Source: Halopseudomonas oceani
Lineage (GTDB): Bacteria; Pseudomonadota; Gammaproteobacteria; Pseudomonadales; Pseudomonadaceae
NCBI RefSeq assembly: GCF_002903165.1
Contig: NZ_PPSK01000003.1
Span: 248,001-312,000 of the forward strand
Direction: 5' to 3'
DNA: 64,000 nucleotides
Shown one piece after another: positions 1-9,592 of this stretch. Every line of letters begins with the position of its first letter. Positions within the stretch are counted from its first letter, which is position 1. Below the pieces are notes generated by a model. The model saw only the letters and a program-made list of their open reading frames with translations. It searched no databases and was not told where the DNA came from. The position numbers and the translations under genes were made by a program.

Positions 1-632
1 ATATTGGCGGTCGGCGCACCGATGGTGCGTCCCAGCTGTTGCCCATAAACCACCCGCCCGGTGATGCTGAACGGGCGACCAAGCAACAGCGAGGCAAGAA
101 TAAAGTCGCCGTCGGCCAGCACCTGGCGCAGGCGGCTGCTACTGATCCGCTCACCGCTCTCTGCAACCGTGTTGGCCGCCTCGACCGTAAAGCCATGAGC
201 GCGACCACTTTGTTGCAAGAAAGCAAAATCGCCGGAACGATCACAGCCAAAGCGGAAGTCGTCACCCACCTCGAGGTGACGCACACCCAGGCCATCAATC
301 AGCACCTGCTGCACAAACTGCTCGGCGCTGAGCTCGCGCAGCCTGCGATTGAACGCCAGGCACAATACCCGGTCCACCCCGTTCTGTTGCAGCAGCGTCA
401 GCTTCTCGCGCAAGCGGGTCAGCCTGGGCGGCGCAGCATCGGGTGCGAAGAACTCGCGGGGTTGCGGTTCAAAGATCACCACGCAGCCGGGCAGACCAAG
501 ACGTTCTGAATGCGCTCGCAGGCGCGAAAGAATAGCCTGATGTCCAACATGTACACCATCAAAGTTGCCGATAGTGGCGGCGCAGCCCCGGTGCCGGGGC
601 CGCAGGTTATGTAAACCGCGGACCAGTTCCAT
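1..632 (-). CDS. ribF: Bifunctional riboflavin kinase / FAD synthetase (partial, C-terminus off window)
   Basis: Makes FMN from riboflavin and then FAD, in the cytoplasm. About 210 N-terminal residues are visible. They begin MELVRGLHNLRPRHRGCAAT and contain the nucleotidyltransferase motif IGNFDGVHVGHQ near residue 22-33, followed by the segment VGDDFRFGCDRSGDF typical of the FAD synthetase domain. The sequence reaches the start of the flavokinase domain (TGRVVYGQQLGRTIGAPTAN) where the window ends. The ATG is at 630-632. It lies 70 bases downstream of murJ on the same strand, the murJ-ribF order usual in Pseudomonas, so the two are probably co-transcribed. The gene is cut by the window edge and shows no sign of being broken. 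Confidence 0.95.
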   Translation of the reverse strand, partial: MELVRGLHNLRPRHRGCAATIGNFDGVHVGHQAILSRLRAHSERLGLPGCVVIFEPQPREFFAPDAAPPRLTRLREKLTLLQQNGVDRVLCLAFNRRLRELSAEQFVQQVLIDGLGVRHLEVGDDFRFGCDRSGDFAFLQQSGRAHGFTVEAANTVAESGERISSSRLRQVLADGDFILASLLLGRPFSITGRVVYGQQLGRTIGAPTAN

Positions 633-702
633 AATGCTCGTCAGTGGTGGGTAAATCGAAACGCCGCAGTATACAGGCTTGCGGGGTTGCTCGTCATGCC
701 GT

Positions 703-2280
703 TCAACCCCGTGCGCCGCGCAGATCGCGCAGACGCAACCCCAGCGCAAACAGTACGCCAAGGTAGACCACCATACCCCCGACCACCAGCAATGCCATCT
801 CCCAGGCCTTGCGCTGCCAGCCCCAGGACAGCCAATCCGCTGTTGCTGGCACCAGCCACAACAGTAGCGCAGCCATCGCGACAGTCGCGGCAAACAGGCG
901 CAACGCAAATCGCGGCCACCCTGGCTGCGCATGATAGACACCGTCACGACGCAACCCCCACCACAGCAACCCGGCATTGAGCAGGGCTGACAGCGAGGTA
1001 GCCAAGGCCAACCCCACGTGCTGCAGCGGCCAGATCAGCAGCAGGTTGAGCCCCATATTGGAGACCATGCAGATAATGGCGATACGCACCGGTGTTTTGG
1101 TGTCCTGGCGGGCAAAGTAGCCGGGGGCCAGCACCTTGATCAGCATGAAGGTCATCACACCAACGGAGTATGCTCGCAGTGCAGCGGCTGACTGGCTAAC
1201 GTCATCGCCGGTCATCGCGCCATAGTGAAACAGCGTGGCAATCAGCGGCTCGGCCAGCAACAGCAGCGCCAGCGCAGCCGGCACGCCCACCAGCAGCACC
1301 ATGCGCACCGCCCAGTCCAGCGTGCGACCGAATGCCTTGAGGTCCTCACCGGCATGCTGGCGCGACAGCGCCGGCAGAATGACCGTACCGATGGCAATAC
1401 CGAATGCCCCGAGCGGCAGCTCCGACAGCCGATCGGCGTAATACAGCCAGGAAATGCTGCCGGTCTGCAGAAAGGATGCCAGCACGGTATCCAGCAACAG
1501 GTTGATCTGGCTGACCGACACGCCGAACAGCGCCGGCACCATCAGCGTCATGATGCGCTTTACGCCAGGATCACGGCGATTGGGCCGCGGCACCGGCAGC
1601 AACTTGATCTGCGCCAGAAACGGCAACTGAAACAACAACTGGGCAACACCCGCGATAAACACGCCCCAGGCCAGCGCCATAATCGGTTGTGCGAAATAGG
1701 GTGTCAGGAACAGGGTCGCACCGATCATGCAGACGTTCAGCAGCACCGGCGTGAAGGCTGGCACTGCAAAACGGCCATAGCTGTTGAGGATCGACCCGCA
1801 CAGTGCTGTCAACGAAATCAGAAACAGATAGGGAAAGGTGATGCGCAGCATGTCGGTCGCCAGCGCCAGCTTGGCGTCATCACCATGAAAGCCCGGCGCA
1901 AACAGGGTGATGATGACGGGCGCGCCGGCGACGCCAAGCGCGGTGATCCCGGCCAGCGTCAGCCCAAGCGTACCGGTCACTCGATCAACCAGCTGCCTGA
2001 CCTCCGCCAGCGTGCACTTGGTGCGATACTCCGACAACACCGGCACAAAGGCCTGGGCAAAGGCACCTTCGGCAAACAATCGACGCAGAAAGTTGGGAAT
2101 CTTGAAGGCGATGAAGAAGGCATCTGCTTCAGACTGCGAGCCGAAATAGGCAGCGACGACAATATCTCGCACCATGCCCAGCACCCGCGACAACAGCGTC
2201 ATGACACTGACAACCAAGCCGGATCTAAGCAGACTTGGGGCCTTTGGTGCAGCAGGTTCAGGGACAGCAGGTTGAGACAT
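703..2280 (-). CDS. murJ: Lipid II flippase MurJ
   Basis: Inner-membrane flippase of the MOP/MATE superfamily that moves lipid II to the periplasmic face for peptidoglycan synthesis. The 525-residue protein begins MSQPAVPEPAAPKAPSLLRS and then shows the family N-terminus VSVMTLLSRVLGMVRDIVVA and many hydrophobic segments, consistent with about 14 membrane helices. The reading frame is open further upstream to 2388, but the ATG at 2278-2280 fits the family start and avoids a long unsupported extension. ribF follows 70 bases downstream; rpsT is divergent upstream. Length is normal. Confidence 0.93.
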   Translation of the reverse strand: MSQPAVPEPAAPKAPSLLRSGLVVSVMTLLSRVLGMVRDIVVAAYFGSQSEADAFFIAFKIPNFLRRLFAEGAFAQAFVPVLSEYRTKCTLAEVRQLVDRVTGTLGLTLAGITALGVAGAPVIITLFAPGFHGDDAKLALATDMLRITFPYLFLISLTALCGSILNSYGRFAVPAFTPVLLNVCMIGATLFLTPYFAQPIMALAWGVFIAGVAQLLFQLPFLAQIKLLPVPRPNRRDPGVKRIMTLMVPALFGVSVSQINLLLDTVLASFLQTGSISWLYYADRLSELPLGAFGIAIGTVILPALSRQHAGEDLKAFGRTLDWAVRMVLLVGVPAALALLLLAEPLIATLFHYGAMTGDDVSQSAAALRAYSVGVMTFMLIKVLAPGYFARQDTKTPVRIAIICMVSNMGLNLLLIWPLQHVGLALATSLSALLNAGLLWWGLRRDGVYHAQPGWPRFALRLFAATVAMAALLLWLVPATADWLSWGWQRKAWEMALLVVGGMVVYLGVLFALGLRLRDLRGARG

Positions 2281-2417
2281 GTAATATCGCACCAAAATAA
2301 AAGCGCCATGATAGCGGCGAGCACTTGCCCTTGTCAGGCTGCACGTGTGTAAAATGCCGCCACTTCGGCCACTGTGACCACCGGTCAACAGAGCCGTTCA
2401 AGCAAGCTCACACATGC

Positions 2418-2446
2418 TTGACAATCCGCAAGACCGGCGGCATAGT
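2418..2446 (+). promoter_or_regulatory. Probable sigma-70 promoter of rpsT
   Basis: A perfect -35 box TTGACA (2418-2423) is separated by 17 bases from CATAGT (2441-2446), which matches four of six -10 positions. The predicted transcript starts near 2453, about 45 bases before the rpsT start codon. Confidence 0.55.
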
Positions 2447-2497
2447 ACGCGGCCTTGTTTGTACCTAATTCATCCAGATTTTCTGAGGAGCAAGACG

Positions 2498-2770
2498 GTG
2501 GCCAACTCACCTCAAGCCAAGAAACGCGCCAAGCAGGCCGAGAAGCGCCGCAACCACAATGCAAGCCTGCGCTCCATGGTCCGTACCTACATCAAAAACG
2601 TCGTTAAGGCGATTGATGCCAAGGACCTCGACAAAGCCAAGGCAGCCTACACTGCTGCCGTTCCGGTCATTGACCGTATGGCTGACAAAGGCATCATCAA
2701 CAAGAACAAGGCCGCTCGCCACAAGAGCCGCCTGAACGCGCACATCAAGGCCATGGCTGAAGCCGCCTGA
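2498..2770 (+). CDS. rpsT: 30S ribosomal protein S20
   Basis: Primary 16S rRNA-binding protein of the small subunit. The 90-residue lysine- and alanine-rich helical protein reads (M)[18 protein letters not shown] and continues [20 protein letters not shown], the standard S20 sequence. Translation starts at GTG 2498-2500, with TGAGGAG at 2484-2490 as ribosome binding site. The frame is open upstream to 2414, but that extension does not resemble S20 and overlaps the promoter. S20 genes often use a non-ATG start. Monocistronic, with its own promoter and terminator. Confidence 0.97.
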   Translation: MANSPQAKKRAKQAEKRRNHNASLRSMVRTYIKNVVKAIDAKDLDKAKAAYTAAVPVIDRMADKGIINKNKAARHKSRLNAHIKAMAEAA

Positions 2771-2790
2771 TACCGCTGTTCTTGCTGAAT

Positions 2791-2819
2791 AAAAAAACCG
2801 GCCTTGGCCGGTTTTTTTT
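2791..2819 (+). terminator. Rho-independent terminator of rpsT
   Basis: The inverted repeat AACCGGCC-TT-GGCCGGTT is followed directly by a run of T, 21 bases after the rpsT stop codon. An A-run precedes the stem, so it could also act on the opposite strand. Confidence 0.9.
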
Positions 2820-2932
2820 GTGCCTGCAGAAAATATGCAATATTGCGGGCGCAACATGTCGCGTCCCTACAAGTGACCGACGCCCCTACCACCCCGTCAT
2901 TTCAAACACCAACACGGCCTGACCCTTGCGGA

Positions 2933-2950
2933 GCCACGGCATGCCGTGGC
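2933..2950. repeat. Palindromic repeat with core CACGGCATGCCGTG
   Basis: A perfect 18-base palindrome, GCCACGGCATGCCGTGGC, sits 8 bases past the proB stop codon in the gap to rpsT. The 14-base core recurs in two perfect palindromes near 7.4 kb. This suggests a dispersed REP-like family; it has no U-run and does not look like a classical terminator. Confidence 0.6.
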
Positions 2951-2958
2951 CGCACAGA

Positions 2959-4077
2959 TCACACCAGAACGAGATTATCTTTGTGCACCATCTCCGGGTC
3001 GTCGATATAGCCGAGAATGCCAGCAATCTCATCAGTCGTTTTACCAGCAATGCGTGACGCATCCTGCGCCGCGTAGTTGGCAAGCCCGCGCGCAACCTCT
3101 CGCCCGTCAGGCCCCACGCAGACCACCATCTCGCCACGCCGAAAACCACCCTCAACGGCGGTCACACCGACAGGCAACAAACTGGTTCTACCCGAACGTA
3201 AAGCCCGAACCGCGCCCGCGTCCAGCAGCAAGCGGCCACGCGTCTGCAGATGCCCCGCCAACCACTGCTTGCGCGCCACCAGCATACCCTTTTCCGACAA
3301 CAGCAACGTACCCAGCGACTCGCCAGCATGCAGGCGGTCAATCACCCGATCCAGACGACCACCCACAATAACGGTTGCAGCGCCGGAACGGGCCGCTAGG
3401 CGTGCCGCTCGCAGCTTGGTTGCCATACCACCTCGACCGAGCGCCCCAGAGCTGCCACCCGCCATAGCATCCAGCTCCGGGTCGTCAGCCATCGCCGACG
3501 AAACCAACTCGGCGCCCGGGTTGCTGCGCGGATCAGCAGTGAACAAGCCATCACGATCCGTCAGAATAACCAGCAGATCAGCCTCGACCAGATTGGTTAC
3601 CAGCGCACCCAGCGTGTCGTTATCACCAAAGCGGATCTCATCCGTGATCACCGTATCGTTTTCATTGATGACCGGAATAACACCCAGGTCCAGCAACGCG
3701 CGCAAGGTGCTGCGTGCATTGAGGTAACGCTTGCGATCAGAGAGGTCGTCATGGGTAAGCAGAATCTGGGCAGTAGACAAACCATGACGCTGGAAGCTCG
3801 ATTCCCACGCCTGCACCAACCCCATCTGACCAATGGCTGCCGCCGCCTGCAGATCATGCGTTGTCTTTGGCCGCTCGCGCCAACCCAGCCGACTCATACC
3901 CGCCGCGACCGCACCGGACGACACCAGCACCACCTGAGCACCAGAAGCACGCAATGCCGCCAACTGCTCTACCCATACAGCCATCGCCGCCTGATCGAGA
4001 CCACGTCCGTCGCCAGTCAGCAGCGCACTGCCAATCTTGACCACCCAGCGACGGGCCCCGGTTACCTTTTCACGCAT
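2959..4077 (-). CDS. proB: Glutamate 5-kinase
   Basis: Phosphorylates glutamate to gamma-glutamyl phosphate, the first and feedback-inhibited step of proline synthesis, in the cytoplasm. The 372-residue protein has the amino-acid-kinase fold, with [20 protein letters not shown] at residues 9-28, [16 protein letters not shown] and the glutamate-pocket segment [10 protein letters not shown]-terminal PUA domain runs from about residue 275 and contains [22 protein letters not shown] at 4075-4077. It lies 86 bases downstream of obg on the same strand, as in Pseudomonas, and may be read through from the rplU-rpmA-obg unit. Confidence 0.96.
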   Translation of the reverse strand: MREKVTGARRWVVKIGSALLTGDGRGLDQAAMAVWVEQLAALRASGAQVVLVSSGAVAAGMSRLGWRERPKTTHDLQAAAAIGQMGLVQAWESSFQRHGLSTAQILLTHDDLSDRKRYLNARSTLRALLDLGVIPVINENDTVITDEIRFGDNDTLGALVTNLVEADLLVILTDRDGLFTADPRSNPGAELVSSAMADDPELDAMAGGSSGALGRGGMATKLRAARLAARSGAATVIVGGRLDRVIDRLHAGESLGTLLLSEKGMLVARKQWLAGHLQTRGRLLLDAGAVRALRSGRTSLLPVGVTAVEGGFRRGEMVVCVGPDGREVARGLANYAAQDASRIAGKTTDEIAGILGYIDDPEMVHKDNLVLV

Positions 4078-4163
4078 GCTGATCCCATCAACAAAATGCT
4101 AAAGACAAACCGCGGCGGCAGCGGCGGCCACCGCGGAGTTCATCACCTGCCAACGCAGAGCAA

Positions 4164-5369
<1,206 letters not shown>

Positions 5370-5421
5370 TTATCTCCCCTTCCCAGGCGGGACGGGCTAT
5401 TGGAAAAGATACGCTACAAAC

Positions 5422-5452
5422 AAAAAAGCCCCGTCGCAAGACAGGGCTTTTC
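5422..5452 (-). terminator. Terminator after rplU-rpmA
   Basis: On the minus strand a 12-base-pair stem (AAAAGCCCTGTC pairing with GACGGGGCTTTT, one G-U pair) with loop TTGC ends in a T-run, 16 bases after the rpmA stop. It separates the ribosomal protein genes from obg and may be only partly efficient. Confidence 0.8.
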
Positions 5453-5467
5453 AGAAGCTGGGGCTTA

Positions 5468-5725
5468 TCAGGCAGTTACGACACTAACGTAACGACGACC
5501 GAATTTGCCTTTGACTTCAAACTTGACCACACCTTCAACCTTGGCGAACAGAGTGTGATCCTTGCCCATGCCAACGTTCTTGCCGGGATGGAACTCGGTG
5601 CCGCGCTGGCGAACGATGATGTTGCCCGGAACGATGGCCTGACCACCATACATTTTCACACCAAGTCGTTTGGATTCTGAATCGCGGCCGTTACGCGTGG
5701 AACCGCCTGCTTTTTTGTGTGCCAT
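5468..5725 (-). CDS. rpmA: 50S ribosomal protein L27
   Basis: Large-subunit protein near the peptidyl-transferase centre. The 85-residue sequence starts [20 protein letters not shown] and contains the conserved [21 protein letters not shown]. Its N-terminus follows the direct gammaproteobacterial type without a cleaved leader. ATG at 5723-5725, preceded by the ribosome binding site AGGAG. It follows rplU by 24 bases in a two-gene operon. Confidence 0.98.
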   Translation of the reverse strand: MAHKKAGGSTRNGRDSESKRLGVKMYGGQAIVPGNIIVRQRGTEFHPGKNVGMGKDHTLFAKVEGVVKFEVKGKFGRRYVSVVTA

Positions 5726-5749
5726 GAGTCTTTACTCTCCTGAATCAGC

Positions 5750-6061
5750 TTAGGCAGAGATGCCGGTGATCTTGATTTCGGTGTACCACTGACGGTGGCC
5801 CTGACGCTTCATGTGGTGCTTACGGCGACGGAACTTGATGATGCGAACTTTATCACCACGACCGTGCGCGCTGACTTCTGCAGTCACCTTGGCACCTTCA
5901 ACCACCGGAGCACCGATCTTGACGTCGTCGCCGTCTGCAACCAGCAGCACCTTGTCAAACTCAATGCTGGCGCCGGTTTCAACGTCCAGTTTCTCTACTT
6001 TCAGGAACTCGCCTTCAGCGACCTTGTATTGCTTGCCGCCGGTAACAATGACTGCGTACAT
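5750..6061 (-). CDS. rplU: 50S ribosomal protein L21
   Basis: Large-subunit protein that binds 23S rRNA. The 103-residue sequence begins [20 protein letters not shown] and ends with [15 protein letters not shown]. The frame is open to 6121, but the ATG at 6059-6061 gives the exact family N-terminus and has GGAGAAAG-type pairing just upstream. First gene of rplU-rpmA; ispB is divergent upstream, as in Pseudomonas. Confidence 0.98.
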   Translation of the reverse strand: MYAVIVTGGKQYKVAEGEFLKVEKLDVETGASIEFDKVLLVADGDDVKIGAPVVEGAKVTAEVSAHGRGDKVRIIKFRRRKHHMKRQGHRQWYTEIKITGISA

Positions 6062-6195
6062 GTTGCTTTCTCCGTAATCCTGCTCACCCAGCGCTTTAGA
6101 GGAATGGTTATTGGCTGGCATGGCTGCAAGTGACTTCGCCTATCGAAATCGACCTTGCCATTGTCAAAACAGGGATGCTTTATCTCAGGGCGCGG

Positions 6196-6224
6196 ATTTT
6201 ACTCAACCGCCCGACAATAAGCAA
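6196..6224 (-). promoter_or_regulatory. Probable promoter of rplU-rpmA
   Basis: On the minus strand TTGCTT (6224-6219), 17 bases, then TAAAAT (6201-6196), a five-of-six -10 box. The predicted leader is about 130 bases, which is long and could hold an autoregulatory structure. Confidence 0.5.
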
Positions 6225-6254
6225 GCACCGCAATGTGCGTCAAACCCGCGTTCC

Positions 6255-6283
6255 TTGACAGTCCGAGGCCCGCAACCTAGCAT
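6255..6283 (+). promoter_or_regulatory. Probable sigma-70 promoter of ispB
   Basis: A perfect TTGACA (6255-6260), a 17-base spacer and TAGCAT (6278-6283) lie 33 bases upstream of the ispB start codon. It is back-to-back with the rplU promoter. Confidence 0.6.
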
Positions 6284-6315
6284 GCCGCGGAACCTTTTCT
6301 GGAATTCTGCAATCA

Positions 6316-7284
6316 ATGAGCACGTTGCCTTTCTACGAGCCGGTCGCCGGAGACTTTGCTGCGGTCAACCAGCTGATCCTGGACCAACTGCACTCCCGGG
6401 TACCCCTCGTGGAAAAGATCGGCCATTACATCATCAGCGCCGGCGGCAAACGCCTGCGCCCGCTGGTGGTGCTGCTCAGCGCCAGAGCCTGCAATGCCGA
6501 TAGCCCGGACCAGCACAAGCTGGCTGCCATCATTGAATTCCTGCACACCGCTACCCTGCTGCATGACGACGTGGTGGACACCTCCGACATGCGCCGCGGA
6601 CGCTCTACCGCCAATGCCCTCTGGGGCAATGCGCCGAGCGTACTGGTAGGCGACTTCCTCTATTCCCGCGCCTTCGAGATGATGGTTGCCCTCGGCGAAC
6701 TGGACGTCATGCGCATCCTTGCCAACGCCACCAACGTGATTGCCGAAGGCGAGGTGCTGCAGCTGTCCAAGGTGCGCGACGCCAATACCGACGAAGCCAC
6801 CTACATGGAAGTTATTCGCAGCAAAACCGCCATGCTATTCGAAGCCGCGTGCCACAGCGCCGCCATTCTCAGCAAGGCCAGCAGCGAACAGACCGAAGCA
6901 CTACGCCAGTATGGAGACGCCCTTGGTATCGCATTCCAACTGATGGACGACCTACTGGACTACAGCGGCGACGCTGCCGAGATGGGCAAAAACGTTGGCG
7001 ACGATCTGGCTGAAGGCAAACCCACGCTGCCCTTGATCTACACCATGCGCAATGGCACCGCCGAACAGGCCGCACTGGTACGAAGCGCCATCCAAAAGGG
7101 CGGCACGGACGATATCGCGCCTATCCGCGCAGCCGTCACCGACAGCGGCGCGCTAGATTACACTGCGCGCCTGGCAAACGAGCACGCCGACCGTGCCGTC
7201 GCACTGCTGGCAGCCCTGCCGCCGTCGGCTTATCGCGAGTCACTGGAGCTGCTGGCGCGCTTTGCAGTGAAACGCAGCTTCTAA
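6316..7284 (+). CDS. ispB: Octaprenyl diphosphate synthase (polyprenyl synthetase)
   Basis: Condenses isopentenyl diphosphate onto allylic diphosphates to make the long side chain of ubiquinone. The 322-residue protein shows GGKRLRPL (43-50), the first aspartate-rich motif DDVVD (84-88) followed by RRGR, and the second motif DDLLD (211-215), with GKPTLPLIY downstream. Product chain length (C40 or C45) cannot be read from the sequence; Pseudomonas commonly makes ubiquinone-9. ATG at 6316, 33 bases after a good promoter. Divergent from rplU, a conserved arrangement. Confidence 0.95.
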   Translation: MSTLPFYEPVAGDFAAVNQLILDQLHSRVPLVEKIGHYIISAGGKRLRPLVVLLSARACNADSPDQHKLAAIIEFLHTATLLHDDVVDTSDMRRGRSTANALWGNAPSVLVGDFLYSRAFEMMVALGELDVMRILANATNVIAEGEVLQLSKVRDANTDEATYMEVIRSKTAMLFEAACHSAAILSKASSEQTEALRQYGDALGIAFQLMDDLLDYSGDAAEMGKNVGDDLAEGKPTLPLIYTMRNGTAEQAALVRSAIQKGGTDDIAPIRAAVTDSGALDYTARLANEHADRAVALLAALPPSAYRESLELLARFAVKRSF

Positions 7285-7355
7285 GCGATTGCAGGCCCTC
7301 GCCGTGCAGAGGGCGCCACACCTGAAACCCAGCGGGTTGGCCCGGTCGCGCCGCG

Positions 7356-7553
7356 CCGTGACCCTACACAAGGATCGGAGCCAAGCGCACACCCGTAGGG
7401 GCACGGCATGCCGTGCCCGGGGTCAAGATTGCACGATACAACACCCGCCGGTGGATACCCCTCAGGCCGCACGGTCACGGCATGCCGTGACCCTACGCAG
7501 GGACCGGGGTTAGGCGCACGCCCGGCGACGGGTTGGACGCGGAACCGCGTCCA
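7356..7553. repeat. Cluster of palindromes and a diverged 40-base direct repeat
   Basis: This fills the 275-base gap between ispB and fklB, where I see no gene. It holds two perfect 20-base palindromes with core CACGGCATGCCGTG (7399-7418 and 7473-7492) and a third perfect 20-base palindrome of different sequence, TGGACGCGGAACCGCGTCCA (7534-7553). A 40-base direct repeat (7356-7395 and 7485-7524) matches at 32 positions, and all eight differences are transitions. The core recurs at 2933-2950. It resembles REP/BIME intergenic elements. The last palindrome is 7 bases past the fklB stop and may help end that transcript. Confidence 0.65.
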
Positions 7554-7559
7554 GACCTA

Positions 7560-8177
7560 TCAAAGAACCTTGATCAGCTCGATATCGAAAACCAGGGCAC
7601 TGTGCGGCGGAATGCTGTTACCCGCGCCACGAACCCCGTAGGCCAGCTCGGACGGGATGTACAGACGCCACTTGGCGCCTTCCTGCATCAGTTGCAGCGC
7701 TTCAGTCCAGCCAGCAATAACGCCACCCACCGGGAACTCGGCCGGCTGGCCGCGCTTGTAGGAGCTGTCGAAAACCTCACCAGAGATCAGAGTGCCTTCG
7801 TAGTGCGTACGAACGGTGGAACCCGCTTCCGGCGTTGCGCCTGTACCAGCCGTAACGACTTCGTACTGCAGACCCGACTCCAGGGTGATGACGCCCTCGC
7901 GCTTGGCATTCTCAGCCAGAAAATCAACGCCGGCCTGTGCGGCCTCTGCAGCCGCCGCTTCGGCAGCCGCCTGCATCTTGCCCTGCAGCACCTGGAACGC
8001 AGCCTGCAGCTCCGCTTCAGGCACCTGGCTAGCCTGCTGCTGGAAAGCATCTTTCAGGCCTGCAGCCACCAGCTCCAGCGCCAGGTCAGGGATGTTGCTG
8101 GCCAGCAGCTGCTCGCCCATCTGACGGCCAATGCCGTAGCTGACGCGCTTCTCGTCGGTATCGATAATGTTGCTCAT
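7560..8177 (-). CDS. fklB: FKBP-type peptidyl-prolyl cis-trans isomerase (FklB-like)
   Basis: Proline isomerase that assists protein folding. The 205-residue protein has an N-terminal helical dimerisation region (MSNIIDTDEKRVSYGIGRQMG onward, including an alanine-rich helix) and a C-terminal FKBP domain from about residue 105 with VRTHYEGTLISGEVFDSSY, VIAGWTEALQLM and ELAYG. No signal peptide is seen, so it is cytoplasmic, like FklB rather than the exported FkpA. ATG at 8175-8177 with CGGAGG just upstream; the longer frame to 8237 is not needed. Confidence 0.92.
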   Translation of the reverse strand: MSNIIDTDEKRVSYGIGRQMGEQLLASNIPDLALELVAAGLKDAFQQQASQVPEAELQAAFQVLQGKMQAAAEAAAAEAAQAGVDFLAENAKREGVITLESGLQYEVVTAGTGATPEAGSTVRTHYEGTLISGEVFDSSYKRGQPAEFPVGGVIAGWTEALQLMQEGAKWRLYIPSELAYGVRGAGNSIPPHSALVFDIELIKVL

Positions 8178-8232
8178 GGCGAGCCTCCGGATGAAAAATT
8201 GGCCGACAAGCCTGACACACTGTCGGCAAAAA

Positions 8233-8261
8233 TTCACCCAGTGCTGCGAATCCGCTACAAT
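8233..8261 (+). promoter_or_regulatory. Probable promoter of the purine permease gene
   Basis: TTCACC (8233-8238), 17 bases, TACAAT (8256-8261). The predicted start is about 32 bases before the ATG at 8300. That leader is too short for a purine riboswitch, and none was seen. Confidence 0.55.
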
Positions 8262-8299
8262 GCGTCGCTTTCTGCCCCCCTGCCCGGAAAGCCGCCCAC

Positions 8300-9592
8300 A
8301 TGCTGGAAAAACTGTTCAAACTGCGCGAACACGGTAGCAACGTACGCACTGAAGTACTTGCTGGTGTTACCACCTTCCTCACCATGGCGTACATCATCTT
8401 CGTCAACCCGATGATGATGGCCGATGCCGGCATAGACCCGGGCGCAGCCTTCGTAGCCACCTGCCTGGCCGCCGCCATTGGTTCTCTGGTCATGGGCCTG
8501 TGGGCGAACTATCCGATTGCGCTGGCCCCCGGCATGGGCCTGAATGCGTTTTTCAGCTACACGGTGGTCGGATCCATGGGGTACACCTGGCAGGTCGCGC
8601 TTGGCGCGGTATTCCTGTCCGGTTTCCTGTTCTTCCTGCTCAGCCTGTTCCGGATTCGCGAATGGATCATCGACAGCATCCCCCTGCCACTACGCTCCGC
8701 AATCGCAGCCGGCATCGGATTGTTCCTTGCACTGATCGCACTGAAAAGTGCTGGCTTGGTGGTCGATCACCCCGTCACTCTCGTGACCATGGGCAACCTG
8801 AGCAAGCCTGAACCACTGCTCGCGGCCGCCGGCTTCGCGATTATCGTTGCCCTCTCCTACCGCAAGATCACCGGTGCCGTCATGATCGGTATTCTACTGG
8901 TTACCGCCGCCAGCTTCGCGCTCGGCCTCAGCCACCTCGACGGCCTGATTTCAAGCCCGCCCAGCCTGCAGCCCACATTCCTGGAGCTGGATATCAAGGG
9001 AGCCCTTGAAGTTGGCCTGCTGAGTGTCGTCTTCGCATTCCTATTCGTAGATCTGTTCGACACGTCTGGCACCCTGATCGGCGTCGCCCAAAAAGCCAAT
9101 CTGGTCGAAGCAGACGGCAAGATGCCACGCCTCGGTCGCGCTCTGATGGCGGATAGCACCGCCACCATGGCTGGCGCAGCGCTTGGCACCTCCACCACCA
9201 CCAGCTACATCGAATCTACTGCCGGTATCAGCGCTGGTGGCCGCACCGGCCTGACCGCATGCGTAGTCGCACTGCTGTTTCTGCTCAGCATGTTCTTCTC
9301 GCCGCTGGCCACCGCCGTGCCCGGCTACGCAACCGCACCTGCGTTGCTATTCGTCGCCGTACTCATGACCCACGGCCTGGTACAGATCAACTGGGACGAC
9401 CTGACCGAAGCAGCACCTGTGGTCGTTACCGCACTGGCGATGCCGCTGACTTTCTCGATTGCCAATGGCATCGCCCTCGGTTTTATCAGTTGGACTGTGA
9501 TCAAACTGCTGGCGGGGCGCTGGCGTGAGCTCAATCCCAGCTTATACATTCTGGCCGGGCTGTTCGTTATCAAACTGGCGCTGTTCAGCTGA
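8300..9592 (+). CDS. NCS2-family nucleobase permease (AzgA/PbuG type)
   Basis: Inner-membrane proton symporter, probably for adenine, guanine or hypoxanthine. The 430-residue protein starts [20 protein letters not shown] and contains the subfamily hallmarks [16 protein letters not shown], the substrate-site loop [33 protein letters not shown] and [15 protein letters not shown], with about 12-14 hydrophobic segments. The substrate is inferred from the subfamily. Its stop overlaps the trmA start by one base, so the two are translationally coupled even though their functions are unrelated. Confidence 0.9.
   Translation: MLEKLFKLREHGSNVRTEVLAGVTTFLTMAYIIFVNPMMMADAGIDPGAAFVATCLAAAIGSLVMGLWANYPIALAPGMGLNAFFSYTVVGSMGYTWQVALGAVFLSGFLFFLLSLFRIREWIIDSIPLPLRSAIAAGIGLFLALIALKSAGLVVDHPVTLVTMGNLSKPEPLLAAAGFAIIVALSYRKITGAVMIGILLVTAASFALGLSHLDGLISSPPSLQPTFLELDIKGALEVGLLSVVFAFLFVDLFDTSGTLIGVAQKANLVEADGKMPRLGRALMADSTATMAGAALGTSTTTSYIESTAGISAGGRTGLTACVVALLFLLSMFFSPLATAVPGYATAPALLFVAVLMTHGLVQINWDDLTEAAPVVVTALAMPLTFSIANGIALGFISWTVIKLLAGRWRELNPSLYILAGLFVIKLALFS

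Noticed and set aside
1225-2352. 375-codon open frame on the plus strand
   Set aside because: Antisense to murJ; its translation is Gln/Arg/His-rich with no domain, typical of a shadow in high-GC DNA.
7399-7492. Possible CRISPR array from the repeated palindromes
   Set aside because: Only two copies of a 20-base palindrome, with a 54-base spacer that includes other repeats; no cas genes in the window.
7533-8414. 293-codon open frame on the plus strand
   Set aside because: Antisense to fklB and overlapping the permease start in another frame; no ribosome binding site.
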